From Kutzneria sp. CA-103260 (GTDB taxonomy: Bacteria; Actinomycetota; Actinomycetes; Mycobacteriales; Pseudonocardiaceae): a DNA stretch of 64,000 bases. How positions within the stretch are numbered: position 1 is the first letter of the stretch; every line of letters begins with the position of its first letter. Where the stretch lies: positions 4,340,001-4,404,000 of the forward strand of contig NZ_CP073318.1 in the NCBI RefSeq assembly GCF_018263855.1, written 5' to 3'. Shown here piece after piece: positions 40,797 through 48,799 of this stretch. The position numbers and the translations under genes were made by a program. The notes under the pieces are model-generated. The model was not told the DNA's origin, made no database searches, and worked only from the letters and a program-made list of their open reading frames with translations.

Positions 40797-40816
40797 GACA
40801 CCCTCCGAGGTGAGTA

Positions 40817-40864
40817 GACAGGTCTGTCCAATGGCACTGCGACCGAGACTAGACAGACCTGTTC
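40817..40864 (-). promoter_or_regulatory. TetR operators B and C in the MFS promoter
   Basis: Operator B GACAGGTCTGTC (40817-40828, perfect 5-bp arms) and operator C GACAGACCTGTTC (40852-40864) are 35 bp apart. C fills the spacer between TTGCGT and TAGTCT on the minus strand; B lies over the early transcribed region. With operator A they make three sites for one regulator. Confidence 0.7.
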
Positions 40865-40886
40865 ACTCACGCAAGTGACCTGTGAC

Positions 40887-41396
40887 TCAGTCCAGTTCCG
40901 CCGGCACCGGGAGGTCCAGCACACCCAGCAGGTTCACCACCTTGGCGTCGAGCTCCCGGCCGACGGCGGCGATCTCGGGCCGCCCGAAGCTGCCGAACTG
41001 GTCGCTCGGGCGGTCGACGGACAGCCAGGCGCGACGGTCGACGTCCTCGTGGATCGCCACCCGCAGCGGGGCGTAGAGCATGATGCCGGGGTCGTGGCGG
41101 TACATGCGCTGCGCGATGAGGTGGTTGCCCATCAGATAGCCGGCGCAGTTGAGGTTGTTGCCGGCCAAGCTCATCAGCGGACCGGCGTCGACCGTCCAGT
41201 AACGCAGGAACCCATGTGTGGCAACACGATCGGTCGCCTCGGTGACGGTCGCCCAGTCGACCCGGTCGGCGACGAAGCCGGCGAACAGCTCCACGTCATA
41301 GGCCGGCACCGCGTCCTCGAACCGCTGCCGCAGCTCGGCGAACGTCTGTCCACTAGGGACTTCCAGGCGATGCGCGACACGTTCGACGGAAGGCAT
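40887..41396 (-). CDS. DUF302-domain protein
   Basis: A 169 aa cytosolic protein. The C-terminal half (PLRVAIHEDV, IAAVGRELDAKVVNLLG) fits DUF302, a small alpha/beta domain of unknown function often found next to redox or stress genes. The N-terminal half has no recognised motif. AAAAGGAG precedes the ATG, and the gene lies 15 nt downstream of a quinone oxidoreductase gene on the same strand, so they are probably one operon. Confidence 0.7.
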   Translation of the reverse strand: MPSVERVAHRLEVPSGQTFAELRQRFEDAVPAYDVELFAGFVADRVDWATVTEATDRVATHGFLRYWTVDAGPLMSLAGNNLNCAGYLMGNHLIAQRMYRHDPGIMLYAPLRVAIHEDVDRRAWLSVDRPSDQFGSFGRPEIAAVGRELDAKVVNLLGVLDLPVPAELD

Positions 41397-41411
41397 CTAC
41401 AACACTCCTTT

Positions 41412-42401
41412 TCAGACGGACAACAGGACGCGGCCGAACGACCCGCCCTCGATCAGGTGCCGCTGCGCCCGCGCGGCCTCGGCCAGCGGGTACACGCTGT
41501 CGACGAGCGGGGTGATCTCCTTCCGCGCCACCAGGTCCAGCAGCTTCACGTTGGCCGCGGCCACCTGGTCCGGGGTGAACATCGCGAACCGGAAACCGTG
41601 CACGTGCGCGTTCTTCCAGATCAGGTCGGTGACATTGACGGTGCTGGTCATCCCGGCCGAGTAGCCGATGCTGACCAGCGAACCGTCCACGGCCAGCGAG
41701 CCCAGGGCCTCTCCGGTGAGCGGGCCGGCGACGCCGTCCAGCACGACGTCGACACCCTTGCCGTCGGTCAGCCGGGCGACGCCGTCTCGCAGCGATTCCT
41801 GAGACAGGTCAATGACTTCGAACCCGACGTCGCGACCGAGCGCGGCCTTCACCGAGGAGGTGGCGGTGGTGATGGCCTTGGCCGCGCCGAGCACCCGAGC
41901 GATCTCCACACCGCCCTGCCCTACCGCTCCCCCGACTCCCGGCGCGAGCACGGTCTGGCCGGCACGGAAACCCACAACCTCAGTGAGGGCAAGGAGTGCC
42001 GTGAGATAGCCGGCGCCGGCGGTCAGCGCGGCGGCCGTGGTGTCGTCGACGGCATCCGGGAGCGGCACGAGGTCCGCGGGGGCGACAGCCACGAGCTCGG
42101 CCCAGACGCCGTCCACGCCGAGGCCGTACCGGCCGCCGCCGATCGCCACCCGGGTGCCGGCGGGCAGGGCCGATCCGCCGGGCTCCACCAGCACACCGAC
42201 GCCGCTAACACCGGGGATCACCGGGAACGGCTTGACCGCGCCGGCGGGGAGTTTGCCCTGTCGGGCGGTGTTGTCGAGCGGGCTGACGCCAGCCACGGTC
42301 ACCCGAACCACGGCCTGGCCGTCGCCGCCGGTCGGCTCGGGCGCGGTGGCCAAGCCGAGCACGTCGTAGTCGCCGAAGCGGTCGTACTGAATGGCACGCA
42401 T
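41412..42401 (-). CDS. Zinc-independent MDR quinone oxidoreductase
   Basis: A 329 aa medium-chain dehydrogenase/reductase. The GroES-like N-domain (VRVTVAGVSPLDNTARQGKLP) lacks the zinc-binding cysteines and the Rossmann part has VLAPGVGGAVGQGGVE. It resembles NADPH:quinone oxidoreductases. A TACGGT box (42413-42408) ends 7 nt before ATG 42401, so the mRNA is likely leaderless. TGAAATAA and TTATTTCA arms flank this promoter. It is divergent from a TetR gene that may control it. Confidence 0.86.
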   Translation of the reverse strand: MRAIQYDRFGDYDVLGLATAPEPTGGDGQAVVRVTVAGVSPLDNTARQGKLPAGAVKPFPVIPGVSGVGVLVEPGGSALPAGTRVAIGGGRYGLGVDGVWAELVAVAPADLVPLPDAVDDTTAAALTAGAGYLTALLALTEVVGFRAGQTVLAPGVGGAVGQGGVEIARVLGAAKAITTATSSVKAALGRDVGFEVIDLSQESLRDGVARLTDGKGVDVVLDGVAGPLTGEALGSLAVDGSLVSIGYSAGMTSTVNVTDLIWKNAHVHGFRFAMFTPDQVAAANVKLLDLVARKEITPLVDSVYPLAEAARAQRHLIEGGSFGRVLLSV

Positions 42402-42431
42402 GAAATAACCGTAGCACTTATGCTTATTTCA
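42401..42431. promoter_or_regulatory. Inverted repeat over the quinone-oxidoreductase promoter
   Basis: 8-bp arms TGAAATAA (42401-42408) and TTATTTCA (42424-42431) enclose a 15-nt AT-rich centre that contains the -10 box TACGGT. The left arm overlaps the start codon. Confidence 0.5.
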
Positions 42432-42495
42432 CCAGCAGACCTGCTCGGGTACCCGACCGGACGTTGCCGAGGGCCGCGTCGCGGCTCGCCGGCCG

Positions 42496-42543
42496 TTGAC
42501 ACTGTTCGATCGACCGATCTAATCTTGGATCGTGCGATCGAAC
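42496..42543 (+). promoter_or_regulatory. Consensus promoter and operator of TetR gene
   Basis: TTGACA (42496-42501), 18 nt, TAATCT (42520-42525) is one of the two best consensus promoters in the window and initiates at GTG 42532. Arms GTTCGATCG (42504-42512) and CGATCGAAC (42535-42543) flank the -10 box and start codon, and GATCG-AC-CGATC lies in the spacer. This points to tight autorepression. Confidence 0.75.
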
Positions 42544-43149
42544 GACCGGACCTTCACCGAACACGCCCGGCGGACCCAGATCATTCTCGCCGCGATCGAG
42601 GTCATCGCCGAGATCGGCTACGCCCAGGCCTCCATCCGCAAGATCGCGGAGCGGGTCGGCGTGGCCATGAGCGTTGTGCTGTACCACTTCGCCAACAAGG
42701 ACGAACTGGTCCGGGAGATCATCAACCATGCCTGGACGGCGGCGGTCGACGCGATCGTGCCCGCACTGGAGATGGAGCGGACCGCGGCCGCCAGGCTGCG
42801 GGCCTACATCCTGGCCAACGCGGACTTCATCAAGACGAACCGCATGCAGTACGCGGCGGTGCTGGACATCGGACTGAGCTACCGCACGGCCGACGGTGAA
42901 CTCATGGACCGACTGGAGATGCGGCCGGATCTGGTGGCCGGCCTCGCGAAGCTGGACCTGGCGGCGATCCTGCGCGAGGGCCAGGACGCCGGCGAGTTCG
43001 GGGACTTCGACCCGGCCCGGACCGCGATGGCGATCCGGGGCGCGCTCAACGGGGCCGTGCTCGACCTCGTTCGCGACCCGGACTTCGACATGGACGGCTA
43101 CGGAGAGGAACTGGTGGCTCTGTTCGAGAGAGCGACAAGAAGGGGGTAG
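42532..43149 (+). CDS. TetR-family regulator
   Basis: A 205 aa TetR protein (IILAAIEVIAEIGYAQASIRKIA to VAMSVVLYHFANKDEL). GTG 42532 coincides with the predicted transcription start, so the mRNA is leaderless. It sits 2 nt upstream of a glycosyltransferase gene on the same strand and is divergent from a quinone oxidoreductase operon; either or both could be targets. Palindromic GATCG-rich sequence surrounds its promoter. Confidence 0.88.
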   Translation: MRSNDRTFTEHARRTQIILAAIEVIAEIGYAQASIRKIAERVGVAMSVVLYHFANKDELVREIINHAWTAAVDAIVPALEMERTAAARLRAYILANADFIKTNRMQYAAVLDIGLSYRTADGELMDRLEMRPDLVAGLAKLDLAAILREGQDAGEFGDFDPARTAMAIRGALNGAVLDLVRDPDFDMDGYGEELVALFERATRRG

Positions 43150-43151
43150 TC

Positions 43152-44390
43152 ATGGCCAAGGTGGTGGTCACGGCCATCGGTTCGCGGGGAGACGTCGCGC
43201 CGATGATCGCGATCGGCAGCCGATTGCAGGAGGCGGGGCACGAGGTCGTGCTGACCGCACTCACCGTTTCCTACGACCTGATCGCCGACAGCGGGCTTCG
43301 CTATCTGCCACACGAGGTGGGCACCGGCGAGAACGCCGACCTGAGCGAAGTGCGGGATCCGGTCAAGCAAGTGATGCAATTCTTGTCTCCCAAGGGAATG
43401 CAGACCACCGGCGAGGCGCTGCTGAAGGCCCTGGCCGACGAGCCGGCGGACATCCTGCTGCTGTCTCCGTTCGCCGAACTGGCCGGGCATCCGCTCGCCG
43501 AGGCCCGCGGCATTCCGAGCATCGGCGTCCGACTCCAGCCGATGTCCATCACAGCGGCGTATCCGCCGTCCCTCCTCGGCGCGTGGTCGGCAAGCCCGGC
43601 GCTCAACCGAACCGCCGGCCGACTCGCCGCGACGACCGTCGATCGCGTCTACGGCAAGCCGGTCGCCGCTTTCCGGCGACAACTGGGACTGCCCAAGGTG
43701 TCGACAAAGGCGTTGCGCCGGCGTCGCACTGAGGCGGAATGGCCCATCCTGCACGGATATTCGCCGCTCGTCGCGCCACGGCCGGCAGATTGGCGGCCAG
43801 GGCTGGACGTTGTCGGCTACTGGTGGCCGCCACAGCCGCTGGGCTGGGAGCCGCCCGAACATCTCGTGCGGTTCCTGGCCGCCGGTCCCCCGCCGGTGTA
43901 CGTGGGCTTCGGCAGCCTGCCCATGGTGCAGGCGGAGCGCGAGCGAGTATCCGGTGTCATCGCGGAAGCGTTGCGCAAGGCCAAGGTTCGCGGCCTCGTG
44001 CAGGCCGGCTGGGCCAGTCTCAGCGTCACCGCGGACGATGTGATCACTATCGGCGAGGTGCCGCACGACTGGCTGTTCGACCATGTCGGGGCCGTCGTGC
44101 ACAGCTGCGGCGCCGGCACCGCGGGCGCTGGGCTGCGGGCCGGTGTCCCCGCGGTCGGCATCCCCAACGCCGGTGGCGACCAACGGTTCTGGGCCCGGCG
44201 CCTGCACGAGCTCGGGGTCAGCGCCGGCACCCTGTCCCGGTCCAAGATGACCGCCGATTCACTGGCCGCCGCCATCACCACCGCGCTGACCGATCCCGGT
44301 CTTCGGGCCAATGCCAAGGCCGTGGCGGCGAAACTCGCCGACGAGGACGGCGCCGCTGCCGTCGTGACCGCAGTCGAACGCCTCACCTGA
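43152..44390 (+). CDS. GT1-family glycosyltransferase (MGT/UGT type)
   Basis: A 412 aa GT-B fold enzyme. The N-domain has VTAIGSRGDVAPMIAIG, and the C-domain has the nucleotide-sugar-binding segment HSCGAGTAGAGLRAGVPAVGIP plus GGDQRFWARRL. It resembles sterol or macrolide glucosyltransferases and would transfer a sugar from a UDP- or dTDP-sugar to a hydroxyl, perhaps inactivating a xenobiotic. It begins 2 nt after a TetR gene and is probably co-transcribed, which fits an inducible detoxification role. Confidence 0.87.
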   Translation: MAKVVVTAIGSRGDVAPMIAIGSRLQEAGHEVVLTALTVSYDLIADSGLRYLPHEVGTGENADLSEVRDPVKQVMQFLSPKGMQTTGEALLKALADEPADILLLSPFAELAGHPLAEARGIPSIGVRLQPMSITAAYPPSLLGAWSASPALNRTAGRLAATTVDRVYGKPVAAFRRQLGLPKVSTKALRRRRTEAEWPILHGYSPLVAPRPADWRPGLDVVGYWWPPQPLGWEPPEHLVRFLAAGPPPVYVGFGSLPMVQAERERVSGVIAEALRKAKVRGLVQAGWASLSVTADDVITIGEVPHDWLFDHVGAVVHSCGAGTAGAGLRAGVPAVGIPNAGGDQRFWARRLHELGVSAGTLSRSKMTADSLAAAITTALTDPGLRANAKAVAAKLADEDGAAAVVTAVERLT

Positions 44391-44441
44391 CACCCCGGCG
44401 AGTCACGCTCTGGGACACACCGAATGTAAGGCTGGAGCAGA

Positions 44442-45356
44442 TCAGGTTCCGCTCGGTGCGAGCAGTATCCACAGTGGACCGGTGGCCACCGGCACCGCTC
44501 GGCCGGACGCGTCGGCGAAGATCGTGGCGTCGGTGCGGCTCGGCCGGGACCAAGTGGCCTGGAAGGACTGGCCGTCGCGGAGCACGGTGGCCTGACCGCT
44601 GCCGACCGTGACGGCCACCGGCGACGGATTCCCCGCCACATCACCGGGAACGGTGCCGGCTCGAGTCGTGACGTGCTGCACGACGACGGTTGCCGCACTG
44701 AGGCGGCCACCGTCGGTGGTGGTCAGCGGCGTGCCGTCCATGGAGATCAGCCACTTCTGGTCCGACCACTCGAAGTCGAAGCCCGCCGACGCCACCTGCT
44801 CGTGCTGCTTGGTCGTCGCCGTGCCGCCGGCCGGCGCGGCGCCGGTCAACTCCTGGGTGATCGGCCCGGTGCCCTTGGGCAGCTGATCCGGGTGCAGGTA
44901 CAGGTCGTGCGGCGCGACCCGGCTGCTGTCCCGGAAGTACGCGGCCGGAACCGCGCTCTGGCAGCCGGTTTCCATGCCGGCGTTGCGCAGCAACGGAACC
45001 AGCTCCGGGGCCGAGCCCGAACAAGCCAGCGTCGGCCGGCCGTACTGGCCCAGCATGTCGATGTCGGTCTCACGGGCGCTGCGCACCGGGCCGATCACCG
45101 GCGGCAGCTTGCCCAGGTATACCGCCGCGATCCGGGTCAGCCCGCCCTCGACCGGCTCCACGTACACCACGTCGGCCGATCCCAGCCCGGTCTGCGGCCG
45201 GGCCGCCGCCACGTTGTCGATCTTCACGACCAGCGCCGACCCCGGCGGCACCGCCGGCGTCGTGGTCGTCGGTGTCGGGCCGGGCGCCGGCTGGCCTGCG
45301 CACGAGGAGATCAGCACCAGCACCGCCGCCACGGGCACCAGCCGGAATCGCGCCAT
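44442..45356 (-). CDS. DUF3048-family lipoprotein
   Basis: A 304 aa exported protein. A signal peptide ends in the lipobox LISSC and a Pro/Thr linker follows. The body matches DUF3048 (VVKIDNVAAARPQTGLGSADVVYVEPVEGG, PPVIGPVRSARETDIDML), a family of surface-exposed proteins without known activity. ATG 45356 gives the complete signal. Its 3' end is 51 nt from the convergent glycosyltransferase stop. Confidence 0.85.
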   Translation of the reverse strand: MARFRLVPVAAVLVLISSCAGQPAPGPTPTTTTPAVPPGSALVVKIDNVAAARPQTGLGSADVVYVEPVEGGLTRIAAVYLGKLPPVIGPVRSARETDIDMLGQYGRPTLACSGSAPELVPLLRNAGMETGCQSAVPAAYFRDSSRVAPHDLYLHPDQLPKGTGPITQELTGAAPAGGTATTKQHEQVASAGFDFEWSDQKWLISMDGTPLTTTDGGRLSAATVVVQHVTTRAGTVPGDVAGNPSPVAVTVGSGQATVLRDGQSFQATWSRPSRTDATIFADASGRAVPVATGPLWILLAPSGT

Positions 45357-45417
45357 TCCCCCATCTAACGCCACATCACCCCGCCGCGACCCGGCCGATC
45401 ACACGATCAGGTCACCA

Positions 45418-45451
45418 GTGGTGATCTGCCACGACTTCGGCAGATCACCAC
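45418..45451 (-). terminator. Perfect 13-bp hairpin terminator
   Basis: Stem GTGGTGATCTGCC (45418-45430) and its exact complement (45439-45451) with an 8-nt loop. It lies 7 nt after the stop of the His-rich gene on the minus strand and before the DUF3048 gene. There is no U-run, which is common for actinomycete terminators. Confidence 0.75.
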
Positions 45452-45458
45452 AACCCGG

Positions 45459-45740
45459 TCAGCCGTGGTGGCCGCCGCCGCTGAACCCGCCCCCGTGATG
45501 ACCGCCGCTGAAACCGCCGCCATGGTGGCCGCCGAAGCCGCCGCCGTGGTGGTGGTGGTGGTGACCGCCGCCGAGGCCGCCGTGGTGGTGATGGTGGTGC
45601 TGCGACGAGCTGTCCATGCCACCGAGGAAGAAGCCGCTGCTGGAACCGCTGCCGCCACCGCGGCGGCCGCCACGACGCGCCCACACGAAGGCACCGAGCA
45701 GCACAGCGCCGATCACGACCAGGAACACCACGTTCATCAT
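45459..45740 (-). CDS. Small membrane protein with natural poly-histidine/glycine tail
   Basis: A 93 aa protein: an N-terminal transmembrane helix (NVVFLVVIGAVLLGAFVW), a positively charged stop (ARRGGRRGG) and a tail of about 50 residues with two blocks of six consecutive histidines and three further HH pairs set in Gly/Phe/Ser, 18 His in all. ATG 45740 follows GGAGGTG by 7 nt, a good start. The tail should bind Ni, Zn or Cu ions. The charge pattern suggests the tail is cytoplasmic. It may buffer metal, or nucleate assembly through its Gly-rich repeats. No homologous function is known to me. Confidence 0.78.
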   Translation of the reverse strand: MMNVVFLVVIGAVLLGAFVWARRGGRRGGGSGSSSGFFLGGMDSSSQHHHHHHGGLGGGHHHHHHGGGFGGHHGGGFSGGHHGGGFSGGGHHG

Positions 45741-46001
45741 GGCCAACACCTCCTGCGGCCGCCGCTGCGTGGTCCCCCGACCCCAGCCGCGCGGCCTGTG
45801 AGATCGGAGTGTTCCCCCGATCACGGCGTCCTAGCTACGGACTTGAGCAAGGTTTGAGCCAGTGGTTTGTCTTCGATCGCCACTGAAGCCATAGTGCTTC
45901 ATGGAACATGAACGCTGAACCGACCACGGCCGCCACGCGTACCGAACAGTGGCAGTGCACAACAGTGTGATCATGCAACAGTCCATGGTGGAGCGTGACG
46001 G

Positions 46002-46616
46002 ATGAGGGCACGAACGATGCTGGGCCTGTGCGGAGTGGTGGTCGCGCTGTCCACGGCGGCCTGCGGCAGCGGTCAGGCAATGGGCAGCGGCCAGACGGCG
46101 GGCAGCGCCCCGGCGCCGACCACCGCCGAGGCGTTGGCGAACAACCAGTACGGGCCGCTCAGCGCGGCCGACATGAAGCTCATGACGCTGGTGCAGCAGA
46201 CCAGCATCCGTGAGATCGAGCTGTCCCAGTGGGCCCTGCAGCGGTCGGCCAACCCCCAGGTGCGGGCGGCCGCCGCGATGATCGTCACGCAGCATGTCGA
46301 GCTACAGAAGGAAGACCAGCAGGCCGCGGCCAAACTCGGGTTCACGCTGCCCGACCGGCCGGCCGACGACATGCAGATCGGCATCGACCGGATGTCCAGG
46401 GAGAACGGGAAAACCTTCGACGACGACTACGCCAACACGCTGCGGCAGGCCCACGGCGAGGCGTTCATCCTGATCGCCCAGGTGCGCGCCGACACCCGCA
46501 ACACCGTGGTGCGGCCGCTGGCCGACTCGGCCAACGACTTCATCAAGATGCACATCCAGGTGCTGGAGAAGACCGGCGACGTGGACTACTCGCAGCTGCC
46601 CGTGCCGCAGCCGTGA
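46002..46616 (+). CDS. DUF4142-domain lipoprotein
   Basis: A 204 aa exported protein with lipobox LSTAAC and a four-helix ferritin-like DUF4142 domain (AADMKLMTLVQQTSIREIELSQWAL, MIVTQHVELQKEDQ, QAHGEAF). DUF4142 proteins are envelope proteins of unknown activity, related in fold to DUF305 and ferritins. GGAG lies 8 nt before ATG 46002. The stop TGA abuts the stop of the convergent ClC gene as TGATCA. Confidence 0.85.
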   Translation: MRARTMLGLCGVVVALSTAACGSGQAMGSGQTAGSAPAPTTAEALANNQYGPLSAADMKLMTLVQQTSIREIELSQWALQRSANPQVRAAAAMIVTQHVELQKEDQQAAAKLGFTLPDRPADDMQIGIDRMSRENGKTFDDDYANTLRQAHGEAFILIAQVRADTRNTVVRPLADSANDFIKMHIQVLEKTGDVDYSQLPVPQP

Positions 46617-48194
46617 TCACGGCAGCAGCCGCTCCCGGTGGTGTTCCTCGTGCAGGTCGCGGCGGCGGGCGTGCAGCAGCTGGGCCAGCGTGATCACGCC
46701 GACCAGCCGGGTCGGCTCATGGCGGTCGACCACCGGGGCCTTCTCCACGTAGGCCTCGGCCAGCTTGTTGGCGACCTCCCGCAGCGTCTCGTCCGGGTGC
46801 ACCACCACCCGGGACGGCGTGGCGGCGACGCTCTCGTCCGGCGTCATCACCTCGTGCGCGAAGAACGCCTCCAGCGGATCGGTGGTGTACTCCCGGGTCA
46901 GGTGCAGCCGGCGGCGGGCGATCTTCTCGGTCAGCACGGATCGCTTGAGCAGCAACACCGACAGCGCGTAGGCCGACATCGAGGCCACCACCAGCGGCAG
47001 CAGATAGCTCCAGGCGTGGGTCAGCTCCAGGGTGAACACGATGCCCGTCAACGGGGAGCGCATCACGCCGCCGACCACCGCCGCCAGTCCGCACGTCGCC
47101 CAGAAGCCCGGCGCGAAGTGCGGCAGCAGGCCGCTCTCCGCCGCGCCCAGCGCCGCGCCGATCATGAACACCGGGGCCAGCACCCCGCCCGAGGTGCCCG
47201 AGCCCAGCGACAGCGACCAGATCGTGGTTTTCACCAGCAGGATGCCGACGATCAGCGACTCGGTGGCGTGGCCGGTCAGCAGCTGGTCGATCACGTCGTA
47301 GCCGACGCCGAGCGCCCGAGGCTCGATCAGGCCGCCGACGCCGATGATCAGACCGCCCAGGGCCGGCCACCACATCCAGTGCACGGGCAGCCGGGCGAAC
47401 AGGTCCTCCGCGAAGTAGACCAGGGCCGTCGCGCCGATCGCCAGCAGGCCGCCGGTCAGGCCCGGGACCAGCGCCAACGCGTCGAACGCCGGTCCCGGTG
47501 CGGACGTCGGCGCCGCCACCGCGAACACCGGGTCCACCCCCAGCATGACACCTCGGCAGACGGTGCTCACCACGACCGCCGCCGAGACCGGCACCAGGCT
47601 CCGTGGCCGCCACTCGAACAGCAGCAACTCCACGGCCAGCAGGATCGAGGCCAGCGGGGCGTTGAACGTGGCCGCCATGCCGCCCGCCGCCCCCGCCACC
47701 AACAGCGTCTTGCGCTCGTCGGCCGACAGCTTCAGCGTCTGGGCCAGGATCGAGCCGACCGCCCCGCCGGTCATGATGATCGGGCCCTCCGCGCCGAACG
47801 GGCCGCCGGTGCCGATGCTGATCGCCGCCGACACCGGCTTGAGCACCGCGACCCTCGGCGACACGCGGCTGCCGCCGGTCAGGATCGCCTCGATGGCCTC
47901 CGGCATGCCGTGGCCGCGGATCTTCTCCGAGCCGTAGCGGGCCAGCAGGCCGATCACCAGGCCGCCGACCACCGGGGCCGTCAGCACCAGCCACCACGGG
48001 TGGTGCACCGCGCCCGGGGCCACCAGGTCGGTGGCCACGCGCTGGTAGAACACCGCGTTGGTGATCAGGCCGATGAGCTTCAGCAGCGCCCAGGCGGCCA
48101 CCGCCGCCGCCGCGCCCACCGCGACCGCGATGCCCGTGATCAGCAGCATCCTCGGGCGCACGTGGAAGTCCCCGAGCCGGGCAGATCGTTGCAT
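46617..48194 (-). CDS. ClC-family chloride channel/antiporter with CBS domains
   Basis: A 525 aa ClC protein with the selectivity motifs GGPFGAEGP (gating glutamate present) and GSGTSGGVLAPVFM and about ten membrane helices, followed by two C-terminal CBS domains (about 425-515, EVMTPDESVAA and PVVDRHEPTRLVGVI). CBS pairs usually bind adenine nucleotides and gate transport. The gating Glu argues for H+/Cl- exchange. ATG 48194 is likely; an in-frame ATG at 48230 is possible. An ArsR-type gene ends 66 nt upstream on the same strand. Confidence 0.88.
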   Translation of the reverse strand: MQRSARLGDFHVRPRMLLITGIAVAVGAAAAVAAWALLKLIGLITNAVFYQRVATDLVAPGAVHHPWWLVLTAPVVGGLVIGLLARYGSEKIRGHGMPEAIEAILTGGSRVSPRVAVLKPVSAAISIGTGGPFGAEGPIIMTGGAVGSILAQTLKLSADERKTLLVAGAAGGMAATFNAPLASILLAVELLLFEWRPRSLVPVSAAVVVSTVCRGVMLGVDPVFAVAAPTSAPGPAFDALALVPGLTGGLLAIGATALVYFAEDLFARLPVHWMWWPALGGLIIGVGGLIEPRALGVGYDVIDQLLTGHATESLIVGILLVKTTIWSLSLGSGTSGGVLAPVFMIGAALGAAESGLLPHFAPGFWATCGLAAVVGGVMRSPLTGIVFTLELTHAWSYLLPLVVASMSAYALSVLLLKRSVLTEKIARRRLHLTREYTTDPLEAFFAHEVMTPDESVAATPSRVVVHPDETLREVANKLAEAYVEKAPVVDRHEPTRLVGVITLAQLLHARRRDLHEEHHRERLLP

Positions 48195-48260
48195 GCAGTA
48201 ACCATTGCTTAGTGCAACAGATGCCGTCAATCGGCGGTGGCCGAGCTCACGGGCCGGTCG

Positions 48261-48743
48261 TCAGTCCGGGTCGAGCATCGGGAACAGGCGTGCCACCACG
48301 GCCACCGGCGCGGCGTCCGCCGGCCTCGCCGCCGGGACGGTCTCGCGGTGCCGGAACAGGGCGATCACCGAGCGGATCGCGTCGCCCATGGCCGCCATCT
48401 CCTCCGGGGTCAGATAGACGATCTCGCTGAACGCCTCGTCCTTGCGCCACGCAACCGGTGCCTGGGCCCGGTTGTCGCGCCAGCGCTGGTAACTCTCGTC
48501 CTCCAGCCGCCGGTTCAGCTCCCCCAGCTCGGCCGTCGGCCCACCTTTGGCCAGCCGCCATGGCCGGGCCCGGCCGCTGGTTCCCGGCACGTCCTCCACC
48601 AGGCCCTGCTCGGCCAGCTTGCGCAGGTGGAACGAGTACACCCCGGTGTTGCCGCCCAATTCCCGGGCCGCCTCCGTCGAGGTCAGCTCGTCACGCGTGC
48701 GCAGCAGCTCCAGCAGCGCCTCCCGCACCGGATGCTCATCCAT
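48261..48743 (-). CDS. ArsR-type winged-helix regulator
   Basis: A 160 aa protein with an N-terminal HTH_20/ArsR winged helix (DEHPVREALLELLRTRDELTSTEAARELG, then HLRKLAEQGLVEDV) and a helical C-terminal part of unknown role. It lacks the metal-binding cysteines of classic ArsR. ATG 48743 overlaps the edge of a GTTTGCAAAC operator. It is divergent from a peptide deformylase gene and upstream of the ClC gene; both may be its targets. Confidence 0.8.
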   Translation of the reverse strand: MDEHPVREALLELLRTRDELTSTEAARELGGNTGVYSFHLRKLAEQGLVEDVPGTSGRARPWRLAKGGPTAELGELNRRLEDESYQRWRDNRAQAPVAWRKDEAFSEIVYLTPEEMAAMGDAIRSVIALFRHRETVPAARPADAAPVAVVARLFPMLDPD

Positions 48744-48770
48744 AGTTTGCAAACTTACTTGTTTGCAAAC
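48744..48770. promoter_or_regulatory. Tandem GTTTGCAAAC operators between ArsR and deformylase
   Basis: Two perfect palindromes, AGTTTGCAAACT (48744-48755) and GTTTGCAAAC (48761-48770), have centres 16 bp apart. The second supplies TTGCAA (48763-48768), which with TACCCT (48787-48792) at 18 nt makes a promoter for the deformylase. The ArsR-type protein is the obvious ligand. Confidence 0.75.
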
Positions 48771-48799
48771 TCATCGGCAACCGTCCTACCCTCGCCACC

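Noticed and set aside
45465..45857. + strand frame opposite the poly-His gene (Ala/Val runs)
   Set aside because: The Ala/Val runs are the antisense reading of GGN/CAC codons; the minus strand has a ribosome site and a transmembrane helix.
46638..48212. Long + strand frame opposite the ClC gene
   Set aside because: Arg/Gln/His-rich shadow with no motifs; the minus strand contains intact ClC and CBS signatures.
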